This document shows positions 29,189 through 36,901 of a stretch of 51,292 nucleotides of DNA, piece after piece. Source of the DNA: a virus; IMG/VR virus record IMGVR_UViG_3300028589_000014, positions 1 to 51,292 of that record; one strand, written 5' to 3'. A model generated the notes under the pieces. The model was given only the letters and a program-made list of their open reading frames with translations. It was not told the DNA's origin and did not search any database. The first letter of the stretch is position 1. Every line of letters starts with the position of its first letter. The translations under genes and the position numbers were made by a program.

Positions 29189-30721
29189 ATGGCGAAGAAA
29201 GAATCTGAAAAGAAAGTCTCCTTAGAGCAAGGGGATGGTAAAGCCCCTGCCATTGTATATGGCGAAACAGGCTACACTGGTTTGGTTACACTTGGTGGTC
29301 AAGTATTCGATGAATGCAAAGCTGAATTGCGTTGGCCACGAATGTTCAAAACAGTAAACCAAATGGCTAATGATGGTACTATCGCCCCTGCACTTGAATT
29401 TGTAGAAGGTAAGGTAGCAGAAGCACAGTGGAAAGTAAAGATTCCTAAAGGTGTTCCTAAAGAGCGTGAGGCAACGCTTAAAGCTCAACAAGAGTTTCTA
29501 ACCCAGTGCATGGATGACATGCGACACAGTTGGACATATGGTATCAAGAATGCTACTACGTTCAACCGTTATGGGTTCTCCATCCTTGAAATGGTTTTGC
29601 GTTTCCGCAACTACAAGTATGGTAGTAAGTATAATGATGGTTTGGTAGGTATTGAAGCACTTTCCCCACGTTCCCAAGGTACTATCGTAAAATGGTACTG
29701 GAAAGATAAGGGTCGTGAAATTGACGGTTTTGACCAACGTGTTATTTACCCTGTTGAAGATGGTAAAGACATGATTGTTCATGATGGTTGGGAAATTCTT
29801 CGGGTAGAAGGTCAACAAAAGACTGACGTTAAATACGTACCAATGAAGAAGTGTTTGCACTTCCGCCACAATCCACAGAATGATAGCCCATCGGGTACAT
29901 CACCATTGGTTTCCGCATGGCAACCTTGGAAAATGAAACAAGCGTATCAAGAGTCTGAAGCGATTGGTGTTGCACAAGACAACAACGCATTTAAGATTCT
30001 TTTCCTACCTCCTGAGTATCTTGTAGAGAATCGTGACCCTGATCGGGAAGCATCTTTCAACATGTATACCCGCATGATGGAGAAAGCACACCAAGCTAAA
30101 CAAAGTGGTTTCATCCTCCCTATGCTGTTAGACAGTGAAGGGAACAAGATGTTTGACTTTGAGATTAAGAACATTTCTGGTACTAAGTCTTACGATGTAA
30201 ATGCAATTATTGCACGTTATACCCGTGAGATTCAAGTAGCATTGTTTGCTGATGTGTTGTCGCTTGGTAGTGGTTCTGGTGGTAGTTACTCGCTTGCTGA
30301 ATCGAAAGTAAGCATTATCGACATGGCCGTTAAGAGTCGTTTGAATGAGATTAAAGACCAGCTTAATCACAAGCTAGTCAAGACCTTGTTTGAACAGAAC
30401 AAATGGCCTACAGATATCATGCCTTACTTTGACTTTGATCTGCCGAATAGTGAGTCGCTTGAAAGTGTAGGTAAGTTCCTGCAACAAACCGCAGCAACCG
30501 GCTTGATCCCGCTTGTACCTGAAGTTGTTAACTTTGTTCTCGCCCGTGTTGGTATTGATTACCGTGTCCCTGATGACATTGAACCTGAAAAGCTTCGTGA
30601 AATGATGACTAACTTCACCTCTGAAGCTGGAGGTGGTATGAAAGAAGGTATGAGTAACACGAACGGTAAAGGTACAGGGGAGAAAGGTGATGCAAACACA
30701 GCTAACAAAGGGAGCAAATAA
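29189..30721 (+). CDS. Portal protein (DUF935-like)
   Basis: 510 residues. LRWPRMFKTVNQMANDGTI, W.YGIKNATTFNRYGFSILEM, SPRSQGTIVKWYW and the region after it are the layout of the Mu gp29/DUF935 portal group; acidic, Gly-rich C-terminus. Forms the dodecameric head vertex through which DNA passes. Directly adjacent to the protease gene. Confidence 0.85.
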   Translation: MAKKESEKKVSLEQGDGKAPAIVYGETGYTGLVTLGGQVFDECKAELRWPRMFKTVNQMANDGTIAPALEFVEGKVAEAQWKVKIPKGVPKEREATLKAQQEFLTQCMDDMRHSWTYGIKNATTFNRYGFSILEMVLRFRNYKYGSKYNDGLVGIEALSPRSQGTIVKWYWKDKGREIDGFDQRVIYPVEDGKDMIVHDGWEILRVEGQQKTDVKYVPMKKCLHFRHNPQNDSPSGTSPLVSAWQPWKMKQAYQESEAIGVAQDNNAFKILFLPPEYLVENRDPDREASFNMYTRMMEKAHQAKQSGFILPMLLDSEGNKMFDFEIKNISGTKSYDVNAIIARYTREIQVALFADVLSLGSGSGGSYSLAESKVSIIDMAVKSRLNEIKDQLNHKLVKTLFEQNKWPTDIMPYFDFDLPNSESLESVGKFLQQTAATGLIPLVPEVVNFVLARVGIDYRVPDDIEPEKLREMMTNFTSEAGGGMKEGMSNTNGKGTGEKGDANTANKGSK

Positions 30722-32050
30722 ATGGCACATTCACTTGTAAGAATTAAATCGTCGTTGGTTAACAAACCTCATCTTATTGAAGAGAATACCTTTAACGGTA
30801 TTCTTGAGTACGTTAACCAACGCATTGAGGGTAACGCCGATATTATCGGTCCTCAAGCTGAAGCAGAAACTAGCTGGGATCATCGTTACATTCCTGAAAC
30901 TAAAACAGGTGTAATGCATATCTCTGGTCCACTCACATATCGCACCACTGGTTGGGAAGCATATTGTGGTGGTACAAGCTATGAAATGCTTAAAGAACAA
31001 ATGAACTACTTCGTGGAAAAGGGAGCTAAAACAGTTTCCATGATGGTTGACTCTGGTGGTGGTCAAGCTCAGGCAATGATTGATAGTGCAAACTATATCC
31101 GCAATCTTGCCAATGAGAATGGTATTAAGATCATTGCTTATGTAGACGGTATGTCTGCTTCTGCTGCTTACGGTATCTCTTGTATTGCTGATGAAATCAT
31201 CATGTCGAGTGACAGTCTTGTCGGTTCGATTGGTGTATTGATTCAATTGTACAACGATAGCAAGTATCTTGAAAAGATTGGTTACGAACGTACCTTCATT
31301 ACTGCGGGTAAAGACAAAGTTCCGTATGACAAAGACGGTGCATTTACTGAAGCGTTCATTGATCGTTTGCAAGAACAAGTAGATACATTGTACGAGAGTT
31401 TCACCACACACGTAGCAACTCACCGTTCTCTTGATGTTCAAGCTGTTAAAGACACGGAAGCAAATGTGTTTATGGCTGAAGAAGCTATCAAGCTTGGTCT
31501 TGCCGATAAGGTTATGACTATCGAAGAGTTTTATGAATATGTGGCAGACGTTGCCCAAACAAACATTGAGGATAAAGAAATGGGCCTTTCCGCCTTCAAA
31601 CTTAACACTAAAGAGGACAAAGCTGAAATGGCTAAACTTGAAGAACTGACTGTGCAACTTGAAGCACAAACCGAACAGGTTGCAACACTGGGTGCACAAC
31701 TGCAAACCGCACTGGCTGCTAATGAAGCACTGACTGCTCAACTGGCTGACTTTGTGAAAGCACAGGAAGAAGCTGCAGCTGCTGCTGCTGTAGCTGCTCT
31801 GGCTAAGCGTGAAGCTGCTCTTGCTGAAGTTCTGCCCATTGCTGATGTTCCAACATATCTTACCAATATGAGTGCTCTGGATGACGGTGCCTTTGCTTTC
31901 ATGGTAGATCAACTGGCTGCTGTAAAGAATGCCCGTGCTGAAGAGTTTAAACCAGTAGGTCAGGAAGGTGTTCTAGATGACGCTGAACCAGATGCTGTTG
32001 AAACTCTGAAAGCTGCCGGTGTAGCTGCTGCCAAAGCTGTTCGCCGTTAA
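30722..32050 (+). CDS. S49-family capsid protease fused to scaffold
   Basis: 442 residues. Residues about 60-280 form an SppA/S49 domain: YVDGMSASAAYGIS with the catalytic serine, SLVGSIGVL and TAGKDKVPYDKDG with the lysine. From residue 287 a helical, Ala-rich, Glu/Gln-rich scaffold domain follows, ending AAKAVRR. Matches lambda C, which has scaffold Nu3 as its C-terminus. Matures the prohead. Confidence 0.9.
   Translation: MAHSLVRIKSSLVNKPHLIEENTFNGILEYVNQRIEGNADIIGPQAEAETSWDHRYIPETKTGVMHISGPLTYRTTGWEAYCGGTSYEMLKEQMNYFVEKGAKTVSMMVDSGGGQAQAMIDSANYIRNLANENGIKIIAYVDGMSASAAYGISCIADEIIMSSDSLVGSIGVLIQLYNDSKYLEKIGYERTFITAGKDKVPYDKDGAFTEAFIDRLQEQVDTLYESFTTHVATHRSLDVQAVKDTEANVFMAEEAIKLGLADKVMTIEEFYEYVADVAQTNIEDKEMGLSAFKLNTKEDKAEMAKLEELTVQLEAQTEQVATLGAQLQTALAANEALTAQLADFVKAQEEAAAAAAVAALAKREAALAEVLPIADVPTYLTNMSALDDGAFAFMVDQLAAVKNARAEEFKPVGQEGVLDDAEPDAVETLKAAGVAAAKAVRR
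31579..32050 (+). CDS. Likely nested scaffold protein (Nu3-like internal start)
   Basis: Within the protease gene, same frame, an ATG at 31579 (MGLSAFKLN) sits eight bases after GAGG. It would give a separate 156-residue protein with only the coiled-coil scaffold part. In lambda, Nu3 arises in this way from gene C. Start is inferred from site spacing and domain boundary. Confidence 0.6.
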
Positions 32051-32080
32051 TCACAAACATTTATTTAGAGGAATTAAAAC

Positions 32081-32518
32081 ATGGCTTTCACTGAACTGAA
32101 ATTCGGTACTTACGCTTCCGATCTGGTTATTGACCACCCTGCCTATAAGTTCGGCAATGAGAACGCAAACATCACTCCACTTGTTACAGCACTGCCACTG
32201 GGTACTATTGTACATCGTCCGAAAGATTCGGCACCTACAGTAGCTTGGAGTGTTATTGATGCTGATGCTGACGTAGTTGCAACTAACGAATTCGCTGTAG
32301 TTTGGGGTGACCACTACGGTTTCAAATCTGACTTCATTCCGAAGGCGATTGTTGCTGGTAAGTATAACTCGATTGTTATTCGCAAGGGTGCATTCAAAGA
32401 ATTCTACATTAAGAAGAATTATAAGACTGTACTGACCACTACTTATGATCTGCTGCTTCAACTCATGGCAAACCAAGGTCTTCTGGTCCTGACAGACGTA
32501 TCTGATCTGACTGCTTAA
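32081..32518 (+). CDS. Head decoration protein
   Basis: 145 residues, beta-rich, no charged coil. Between the protease and the capsid gene, where lambda gpD sits, and of similar size (110). FAVVWGDHYGFKSDF and IVAGKYNSIVIRKG resemble decoration-type capsid stabilisers. Position is the main evidence. Confidence 0.65.
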   Translation: MAFTELKFGTYASDLVIDHPAYKFGNENANITPLVTALPLGTIVHRPKDSAPTVAWSVIDADADVVATNEFAVVWGDHYGFKSDFIPKAIVAGKYNSIVIRKGAFKEFYIKKNYKTVLTTTYDLLLQLMANQGLLVLTDVSDLTA

Positions 32519-32533
32519 TTAAACTGATTTATA

Positions 32534-32553
32534 GGGACTGAATTAAGTCCCTT
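32534..32553 (+). terminator. Weak hairpin between decoration and capsid genes
   Basis: GGGACT/AGTCCC stem with six-base loop followed by TTCACT, a poor U-tract. Probably a partial stop or an mRNA stabiliser upstream of the capsid gene. Confidence 0.45.
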
Positions 32554-32576
32554 CACTCTACAAAAGGAAAGAATAA

Positions 32577-33671
32577 ATGACTCTGATTATCGACAAGAAT
32601 ATTGATCGCCTGAGCCAAGGTAAGTATGTTGAACTGACTGAGATTCTGGTTGAACTGCCCCGCAATATTAGCATCATCGATCAACTTGGTCTGTTTGAAG
32701 AAGTATTTGTAACTCAAAAGAAAATTGAGATTCAACGTACTCAGTATAGCAACCATCTGATTAAAGATAAGAACTGGGAAGCTAAAGCTGACACCATGGT
32801 TAGCAAACCAGAGCGTGGCTTTATTCAGCTGAAGATTCCTAACTTCGAAATGCAAGATGCGATCAAGCCACAGGATATCGACGGTGTTGCTAAAGTGAAC
32901 AACATCCACGAAGCTGCTGGTCTGGAAACCGTGATGGATGTTCGTATTGAGAAGCTGACTTACCTGAACAACGCTTTCGATCTGACCCACGATGTGGCTA
33001 AGATGCAACTGCTGACCACAGGTACAGTATATGCTCCATCGGGTGCTCTGGCAACTAACTACGGTGACACTATCGACTTCTACGAAGAAATGGGTGTTAC
33101 TCGTCAGACTCACAACATTGAACTGACTGGTGCTAAAGACCCACGTAAGACCTGTTCCGAACTGATTCGTAAGATGCGTGAAGCTCTGCGTCATGCTAAC
33201 GGTGGTAACTACAGCAAGCTGATTCTGCTGTGCGGTACTGACTTCTTCGACGCTGTTTACACCAACCCATTCGTTACCGAGGCTGTTAAGTACTTCCAAC
33301 AGGATTACAACAAGCTGCTGCTGAAGACTCCGGGTACTGCTCCGGGCTATGACGCCAACTTCCGCTTCGTTGAACTTTGGGGTCTGGTATTCATTGACGC
33401 CGGTATCGGTGGTTACGATGACGCTGAAGGTAACTTCCAAGCTTGGATTGAGCCTAACAAAGCTCTGGCTCTGCCAACTGGTGTACGTGGTATGTTCAAG
33501 ACCTACTACGCTCCAGCAAACACTTTCTCGGCTATCAACAAGAAAGCTGCTGGTCGTTACTACTTTGAGAAGCTGAACGATGAAGATGACCTGATTCAAA
33601 TGAAGGTTGGTTCTAACTTCATGAACGCTTGCATCTATCCGGGTGCTATCTTCGACATTACCTATAACTAA
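32577..33671 (+). CDS. Major capsid protein (lambda gpE family)
   Basis: 364 residues (lambda E is 341). RQTHNIEL and NPFVTEAVKYF segments plus the E-loop region (QRTQYSNHLIKDKN) match the gpE fold group. Optimal codons (CTG, AAC, GGT) and a strong AAGGAAAG site indicate very high expression. Followed by a strong terminator. Confidence 0.88.
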   Translation: MTLIIDKNIDRLSQGKYVELTEILVELPRNISIIDQLGLFEEVFVTQKKIEIQRTQYSNHLIKDKNWEAKADTMVSKPERGFIQLKIPNFEMQDAIKPQDIDGVAKVNNIHEAAGLETVMDVRIEKLTYLNNAFDLTHDVAKMQLLTTGTVYAPSGALATNYGDTIDFYEEMGVTRQTHNIELTGAKDPRKTCSELIRKMREALRHANGGNYSKLILLCGTDFFDAVYTNPFVTEAVKYFQQDYNKLLLKTPGTAPGYDANFRFVELWGLVFIDAGIGGYDDAEGNFQAWIEPNKALALPTGVRGMFKTYYAPANTFSAINKKAAGRYYFEKLNDEDDLIQMKVGSNFMNACIYPGAIFDITYN

Positions 33672-33684
33672 GAGGTACGATAAG

Positions 33685-33712
33685 GGCTGGCTTAGGCCAG
33701 CCTTTCTTGTTT
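33685..33712 (+). terminator. Terminator after capsid gene
   Basis: Seven-base stem GGCTGGC/GCCAGCC, loop TTAG, then TTTCTTGTTT. Likely partial, since the next genes have no visible promoter. Confidence 0.85.
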
Positions 33713-33724
33713 AAGGAGAATGAA

Positions 33725-34144
33725 ATGACAGATGATGAAAAGATTTCGCTCCTCGCCCTTATGATTGGTGATATCCCCGGTGGTCCTTACTATCCGCTGT
33801 TCACACCAGAACAATATGCACAGTTCCTTACTTTAGGTAAAGGGAGTGTTAACCAAGCTGCTGTGTATGCTGCTACTTCTGCTGGATTCATTGTATCAGG
33901 TGAAAGTACAAGAGAAGTTATTGGTGAACTGCAAATTGCTAGTTCTACCGCAAGTAACTATTTGAAACTACTTGATTACCTAGTTAAGACAGCAGGTCGG
34001 GTTCCGCCTGAAGGTTTGATGCCATGGTTTGCCGGTGCTGATAGTTGTGACAAAAACAAGTTGCTTGACTTCAGACTGTGTGACCGAAAGCCATTGTTCG
34101 GTATTGGCGATCCTTGTTGCTCACGTGACGGGACATTTAGCTAA
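33725..34144 (+). CDS. Head-tail connector-region protein
   Basis: 139 residues from the ATG at 33725 (MTDDEKISLLALMIG) with AAGGAG six bases upstream; an in-frame TTG before the site is rejected. Mostly helical. Place after the capsid gene, like lambda FI/gp6-type connectors. Assignment by position. Confidence 0.55.
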   Translation: MTDDEKISLLALMIGDIPGGPYYPLFTPEQYAQFLTLGKGSVNQAAVYAATSAGFIVSGESTREVIGELQIASSTASNYLKLLDYLVKTAGRVPPEGLMPWFAGADSCDKNKLLDFRLCDRKPLFGIGDPCCSRDGTFS

Positions 34145-34533
34145 TGGGAATGCATGATAGAATGCGTGCAATGGTGATTCGTCAACTTGCACCACAGCCA
34201 AAGGGTAAAGGGGTTCCGATTACATTCAAACGAAAATCTGCTGGTGGTTATAATCCATCTACAGGTGTTACTACGCCAGTTGTTACAACCACTTACACAA
34301 CAAGTGGTTTGCGTGTTAACTATAGTGAGTATGCATATCGGAATACAACTATTGAATATGGGGACTTCCAGTTATATGTATCGCCTGTACTAGAAGACGG
34401 TACTGACACACCTAAACCTGTTGTTGGTGATGAGTTTACATTCCTTGGTACAATTGTCAAGGTGATAAACGTTGCCCCATTTAACGATAACAGTATTGGT
34501 TGTGGTTGGAAATTGCAGGTGAGAAATGGCTAA
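34144..34533 (+). CDS. Putative head-tail stopper protein
   Basis: 129 residues. Beta-barrel pattern (GVPITFKRKSAGGYNP, TTSGLRVNYSEYAY, LYVSPVL, GDEFTFLGTIVKVINV) like gpFII/HK97 gp7-type head closure proteins. Starts on the previous stop codon. Confidence 0.6.
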   Translation: MGMHDRMRAMVIRQLAPQPKGKGVPITFKRKSAGGYNPSTGVTTPVVTTTYTTSGLRVNYSEYAYRNTTIEYGDFQLYVSPVLEDGTDTPKPVVGDEFTFLGTIVKVINVAPFNDNSIGCGWKLQVRNG

Positions 34534-34969
34534 CTTCTTAGATACAATCAACGAATGGGTTGAAGCAACTGAGAAGCGAATCGATGAAACCTTACAAACG
34601 ATAACAATTAAGGTTGGTGAGAGTGTTATCATGTTGTCTCCAGTTGATACTGGTAGGTTTCGTGGTAACTGGCAACTGACCATTGACGGTACTTCTGCAA
34701 ACAGTCTTGTTCGTTATGACCAAGATGGAAGTAGTACGTTAGCGATGCTTGCATCTAAAGCTAACTCTTTCACTGCTGGTCAAGTAGCTTACATTCAGAA
34801 TCATGTACTGTATGGTTATGATCTGGAATGGGGTACATACAATGGTCCAACACAGAAAGTAACTGAAGAAGGTTTTAGCAGACAAGCCCCTGCTGGTATG
34901 GTGAGGGTAACCGAAGCGGACTTTGTTCGAATTGTCAACGATGCGGTTAGGATTCATAGGGAGGTGTAA
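34526..34969 (+). CDS. HK97 gp10-like neck/tail completion protein
   Basis: 147 residues. SPVDTGRFRGNW, YIQNHVLYGYDLEWG and APAGMVRVT are the classical gp10-like motifs. Builds the tail end that joins the head. Overlaps both neighbours. Confidence 0.82.
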   Translation: MANFLDTINEWVEATEKRIDETLQTITIKVGESVIMLSPVDTGRFRGNWQLTIDGTSANSLVRYDQDGSSTLAMLASKANSFTAGQVAYIQNHVLYGYDLEWGTYNGPTQKVTEEGFSRQAPAGMVRVTEADFVRIVNDAVRIHREV

Positions 34970-35421
34970 TGAGTGAATCTAAAATCAGACGCCTTCTGAC
35001 GGATCATTTGATTGAAAGTCTCAGGCAACCAGATACAACATTAAAGTATCCTGTCATTCCTAACGGTATGATTGTGGATCAAATAATGACAACAAACTAC
35101 ATGTCACCTCACATCATTCCTGCTCCTGCTGATGATGCTGCATTAGGTGGTGACCTAACAGTTTACAAAGGTATTTACCAGATTACATTGAGAGCAACAT
35201 CTGATGTAAATGGAAGTATGATTGTGGACATGAACGAACCTTTGGATGAAATGGTTGATACTGTACGCCAAGCATTCAAAGCGAATATGAGGTTCGTGGA
35301 TACAGAAGGTTTCACTGTCCAAGTGGCTAGTGCTCTTGCTGTAACTGAAGCTCGCAAAGACCCAAAAGAACAGTGGTGGACCTTGCATACATGGTTTAAC
35401 TATTGGGCTGAATCTAACTAA
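34969..35421 (+). CDS. Tail terminator protein (lambda U-like, DUF4128-type)
   Basis: 150 residues. N-terminal helix (IRRLLTDHLIESLRQ) and beta sandwich with GIYQITLRATSD; ends WWTLHTWFNYW. Layout and place after the gp10-like gene fit the DUF4128/gpU group, which caps the tail tube. Confidence 0.72.
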   Translation: MSESKIRRLLTDHLIESLRQPDTTLKYPVIPNGMIVDQIMTTNYMSPHIIPAPADDAALGGDLTVYKGIYQITLRATSDVNGSMIVDMNEPLDEMVDTVRQAFKANMRFVDTEGFTVQVASALAVTEARKDPKEQWWTLHTWFNYWAESN

Positions 35422-35434
35422 GAGGATATAAATA

Positions 35435-36088
35435 ATGGCTGCTCGTCTTCCTAACGGTTCTACCGTTGATTTCGTTAAAACTTACGGTGATGACATTACC
35501 GTTACATCTATCTCCAACGCTAAGCCCGCTGTAGCTACTGCTGCCGCACACGGTCTGGTAAAAGGTGATATCGTTGTTCTTACTTCCGGCTGGCTGAAAC
35601 TGTCTGGTCGAGGCTTCCGTGTTGGTGAAGTAACTGTTGGTACTTTTGAACTGGAAGGTGTTGATACTACAAACACTGCTTCATACCCTGTTGGTGTTTC
35701 GGCTGGTACTGTGAAGAAAGCTGAAGAGTGGGTTGCTATTTCTCAGATTACTGAAGTAGCATCGTCTGGTGGTGAACAACAGTTCTACCAATACGGCTAT
35801 CTGGAAGAAGACGAAGACCGTCAGATTCCAACTACCAAGTCTCCATCGACTCTGACACTGACCGTAGCTGATGACCCGTCGCAGCTGTATGTTACTGTTG
35901 TTGAAGAAGCTGACGAACTGAAAGAAGAGCGTCTGCAACGTCTGAACTTGGTAAACGGTGATATCATTCTTTACAACTCGATTGCATCGATTACCAACAC
36001 ACCAACACTGAACCGTAACCAAATCATGGTGCGTACTATTACGCTTGCTCAGCAAGGTCGTGTAAGTCGGTATCGCAAACTTGTATAA
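35435..36088 (+). CDS. Major tail tube protein
   Basis: 217 residues of beta strands, high-expression codons and a good AAGAGGATATAA site. NGSTVDFVKTYGDDI then an AHGLVKGDIVVLTSGW insert typical of siphophage tube proteins with an Ig-like extra module. Followed by terminator and tail-assembly chaperone genes, as in lambda. Confidence 0.82.
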   Translation: MAARLPNGSTVDFVKTYGDDITVTSISNAKPAVATAAAHGLVKGDIVVLTSGWLKLSGRGFRVGEVTVGTFELEGVDTTNTASYPVGVSAGTVKKAEEWVAISQITEVASSGGEQQFYQYGYLEEDEDRQIPTTKSPSTLTLTVADDPSQLYVTVVEEADELKEERLQRLNLVNGDIILYNSIASITNTPTLNRNQIMVRTITLAQQGRVSRYRKLV

Positions 36089-36109
36089 CGCACGGTAAGT
36101 GCATCCCTC

Positions 36110-36143
36110 ATGCCCTTGCTTCATTATGAGGCGGGGGCATTTT
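36110..36143 (+). terminator. Long hairpin terminator after tail tube gene
   Basis: ATGCCC/GGGCAT outer stem with inner GCTTC/GAGGC hairpin, then TTTTC. Reads through to the chaperone genes at a lower level, presumably. Confidence 0.65.
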
Positions 36144-36164
36144 CATTTCTAAGGAGATAAAACA

Positions 36165-36569
36165 ATGGCTGGTAAATCTTTCAAAATTCAAATGGACCCT
36201 ACTTTCAAATCGGTGGTTAATGTACCACGTGTAGGTGCCGAGCCTATGGCTATTCAATTCACATTTAAAGCACTTGATCGTCGTGCTCTTTCTCGTATGT
36301 TTGACGGTTGGAAAGAACGTGGTGTTGCACTGGTTACTGAATCCCGTGAGGCTGCTGAAGCTGGTAATGAATGGTCTATGGAAGAATGGACTGATCGTGA
36401 AGTAGCGATGCAAGTGGAGCAGATTAAAGAGATTGTAGTTGGTTGGGGTTTCTCTGACAAGTTCACCGATGAGAACATTGAAGCTCTGGTAAGTACCTCT
36501 GTAGGCGTTGTAGATGCGATTCTAGAGCAATATAATGATGCCTATACCAAGGCTCGCCGGGGAAACTAA
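36165..36569 (+). CDS. Tail assembly chaperone, short form (lambda G-like)
   Basis: 134 residues. TFKALDRRALSRMFDGWKERG, WSMEEWTDREVAMQVEQIKEIVVGW and the ending ARRGN are the tail-chaperone type. Overlaps, through a slippery site, a second frame (see the 36165-36901 entry). Chaperones polymerise around the tape measure. Confidence 0.8.
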   Translation: MAGKSFKIQMDPTFKSVVNVPRVGAEPMAIQFTFKALDRRALSRMFDGWKERGVALVTESREAAEAGNEWSMEEWTDREVAMQVEQIKEIVVGWGFSDKFTDENIEALVSTSVGVVDAILEQYNDAYTKARRGN

Positions 36570-36901
36570 TAGCAGCGGCCCACGCTCTGTATGAGTCTGA
36601 AATGACCGAACATCAAGCTGGCTTGTTTGGTCTTAAACTCGAAGAGATTCCAGTTGAAGAAATCTTAGTTTGGGATATCAATTGGAATGCATTCAGAGTG
36701 TTCAATACGCTGAATACTCAGTGGCGAATTGGTGGTATGGGTCACGCTACTGGATTAGATTATAATGTAATTCCCTCTGTGGGAAAGATGTTAGGTTTTA
36801 AGAACAAACAAATTAATGAAATGTTCCCTGACCTACAAGTGATGGAGAACGAAGCACTCATCACTATGGGGGAGAATCGCAAAGATGCCAACAATCGCTG
36901 A
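36165..36901 (+). CDS. Tail assembly chaperone, frameshifted long form (GT-like)
   Basis: A -1 slip at GGGAAAC (36560-36566) joins the 134 codons of the short form to 111 more in the -1 frame (reading LIAAAHALYESEMTEHQ...), giving 245 residues. The second part (DUF1799-like, with GGMGHATGLDY) ends at 36901 and overlaps the tape measure start. The -1 frame is open through the junction. An ATG at 36602 could also start the second part alone, but this is not needed. Same arrangement as lambda G/GT. Confidence 0.85.
36560..36566 (+). promoter_or_regulatory. Programmed -1 frameshift site
   Basis: GGGAAAC in the X-XXY-YYZ phase relative to the short frame, immediately before the TAA (36567-36569). 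A small AGCG/CGCT hairpin follows at about 36574-36587. Confidence 0.82.

Noticed and set aside
30731-31912. Long open frame on the minus strand (393 codons)
   Set aside because: Antisense to the capsid protease gene, which has clear S49 motifs; the protein is Cys/Phe/Ser-rich noise and has no ribosome site.
32553-33599. Minus-strand open frame of 348 codons
   Set aside because: Antisense to the major capsid gene, caused by its strongly biased codons.
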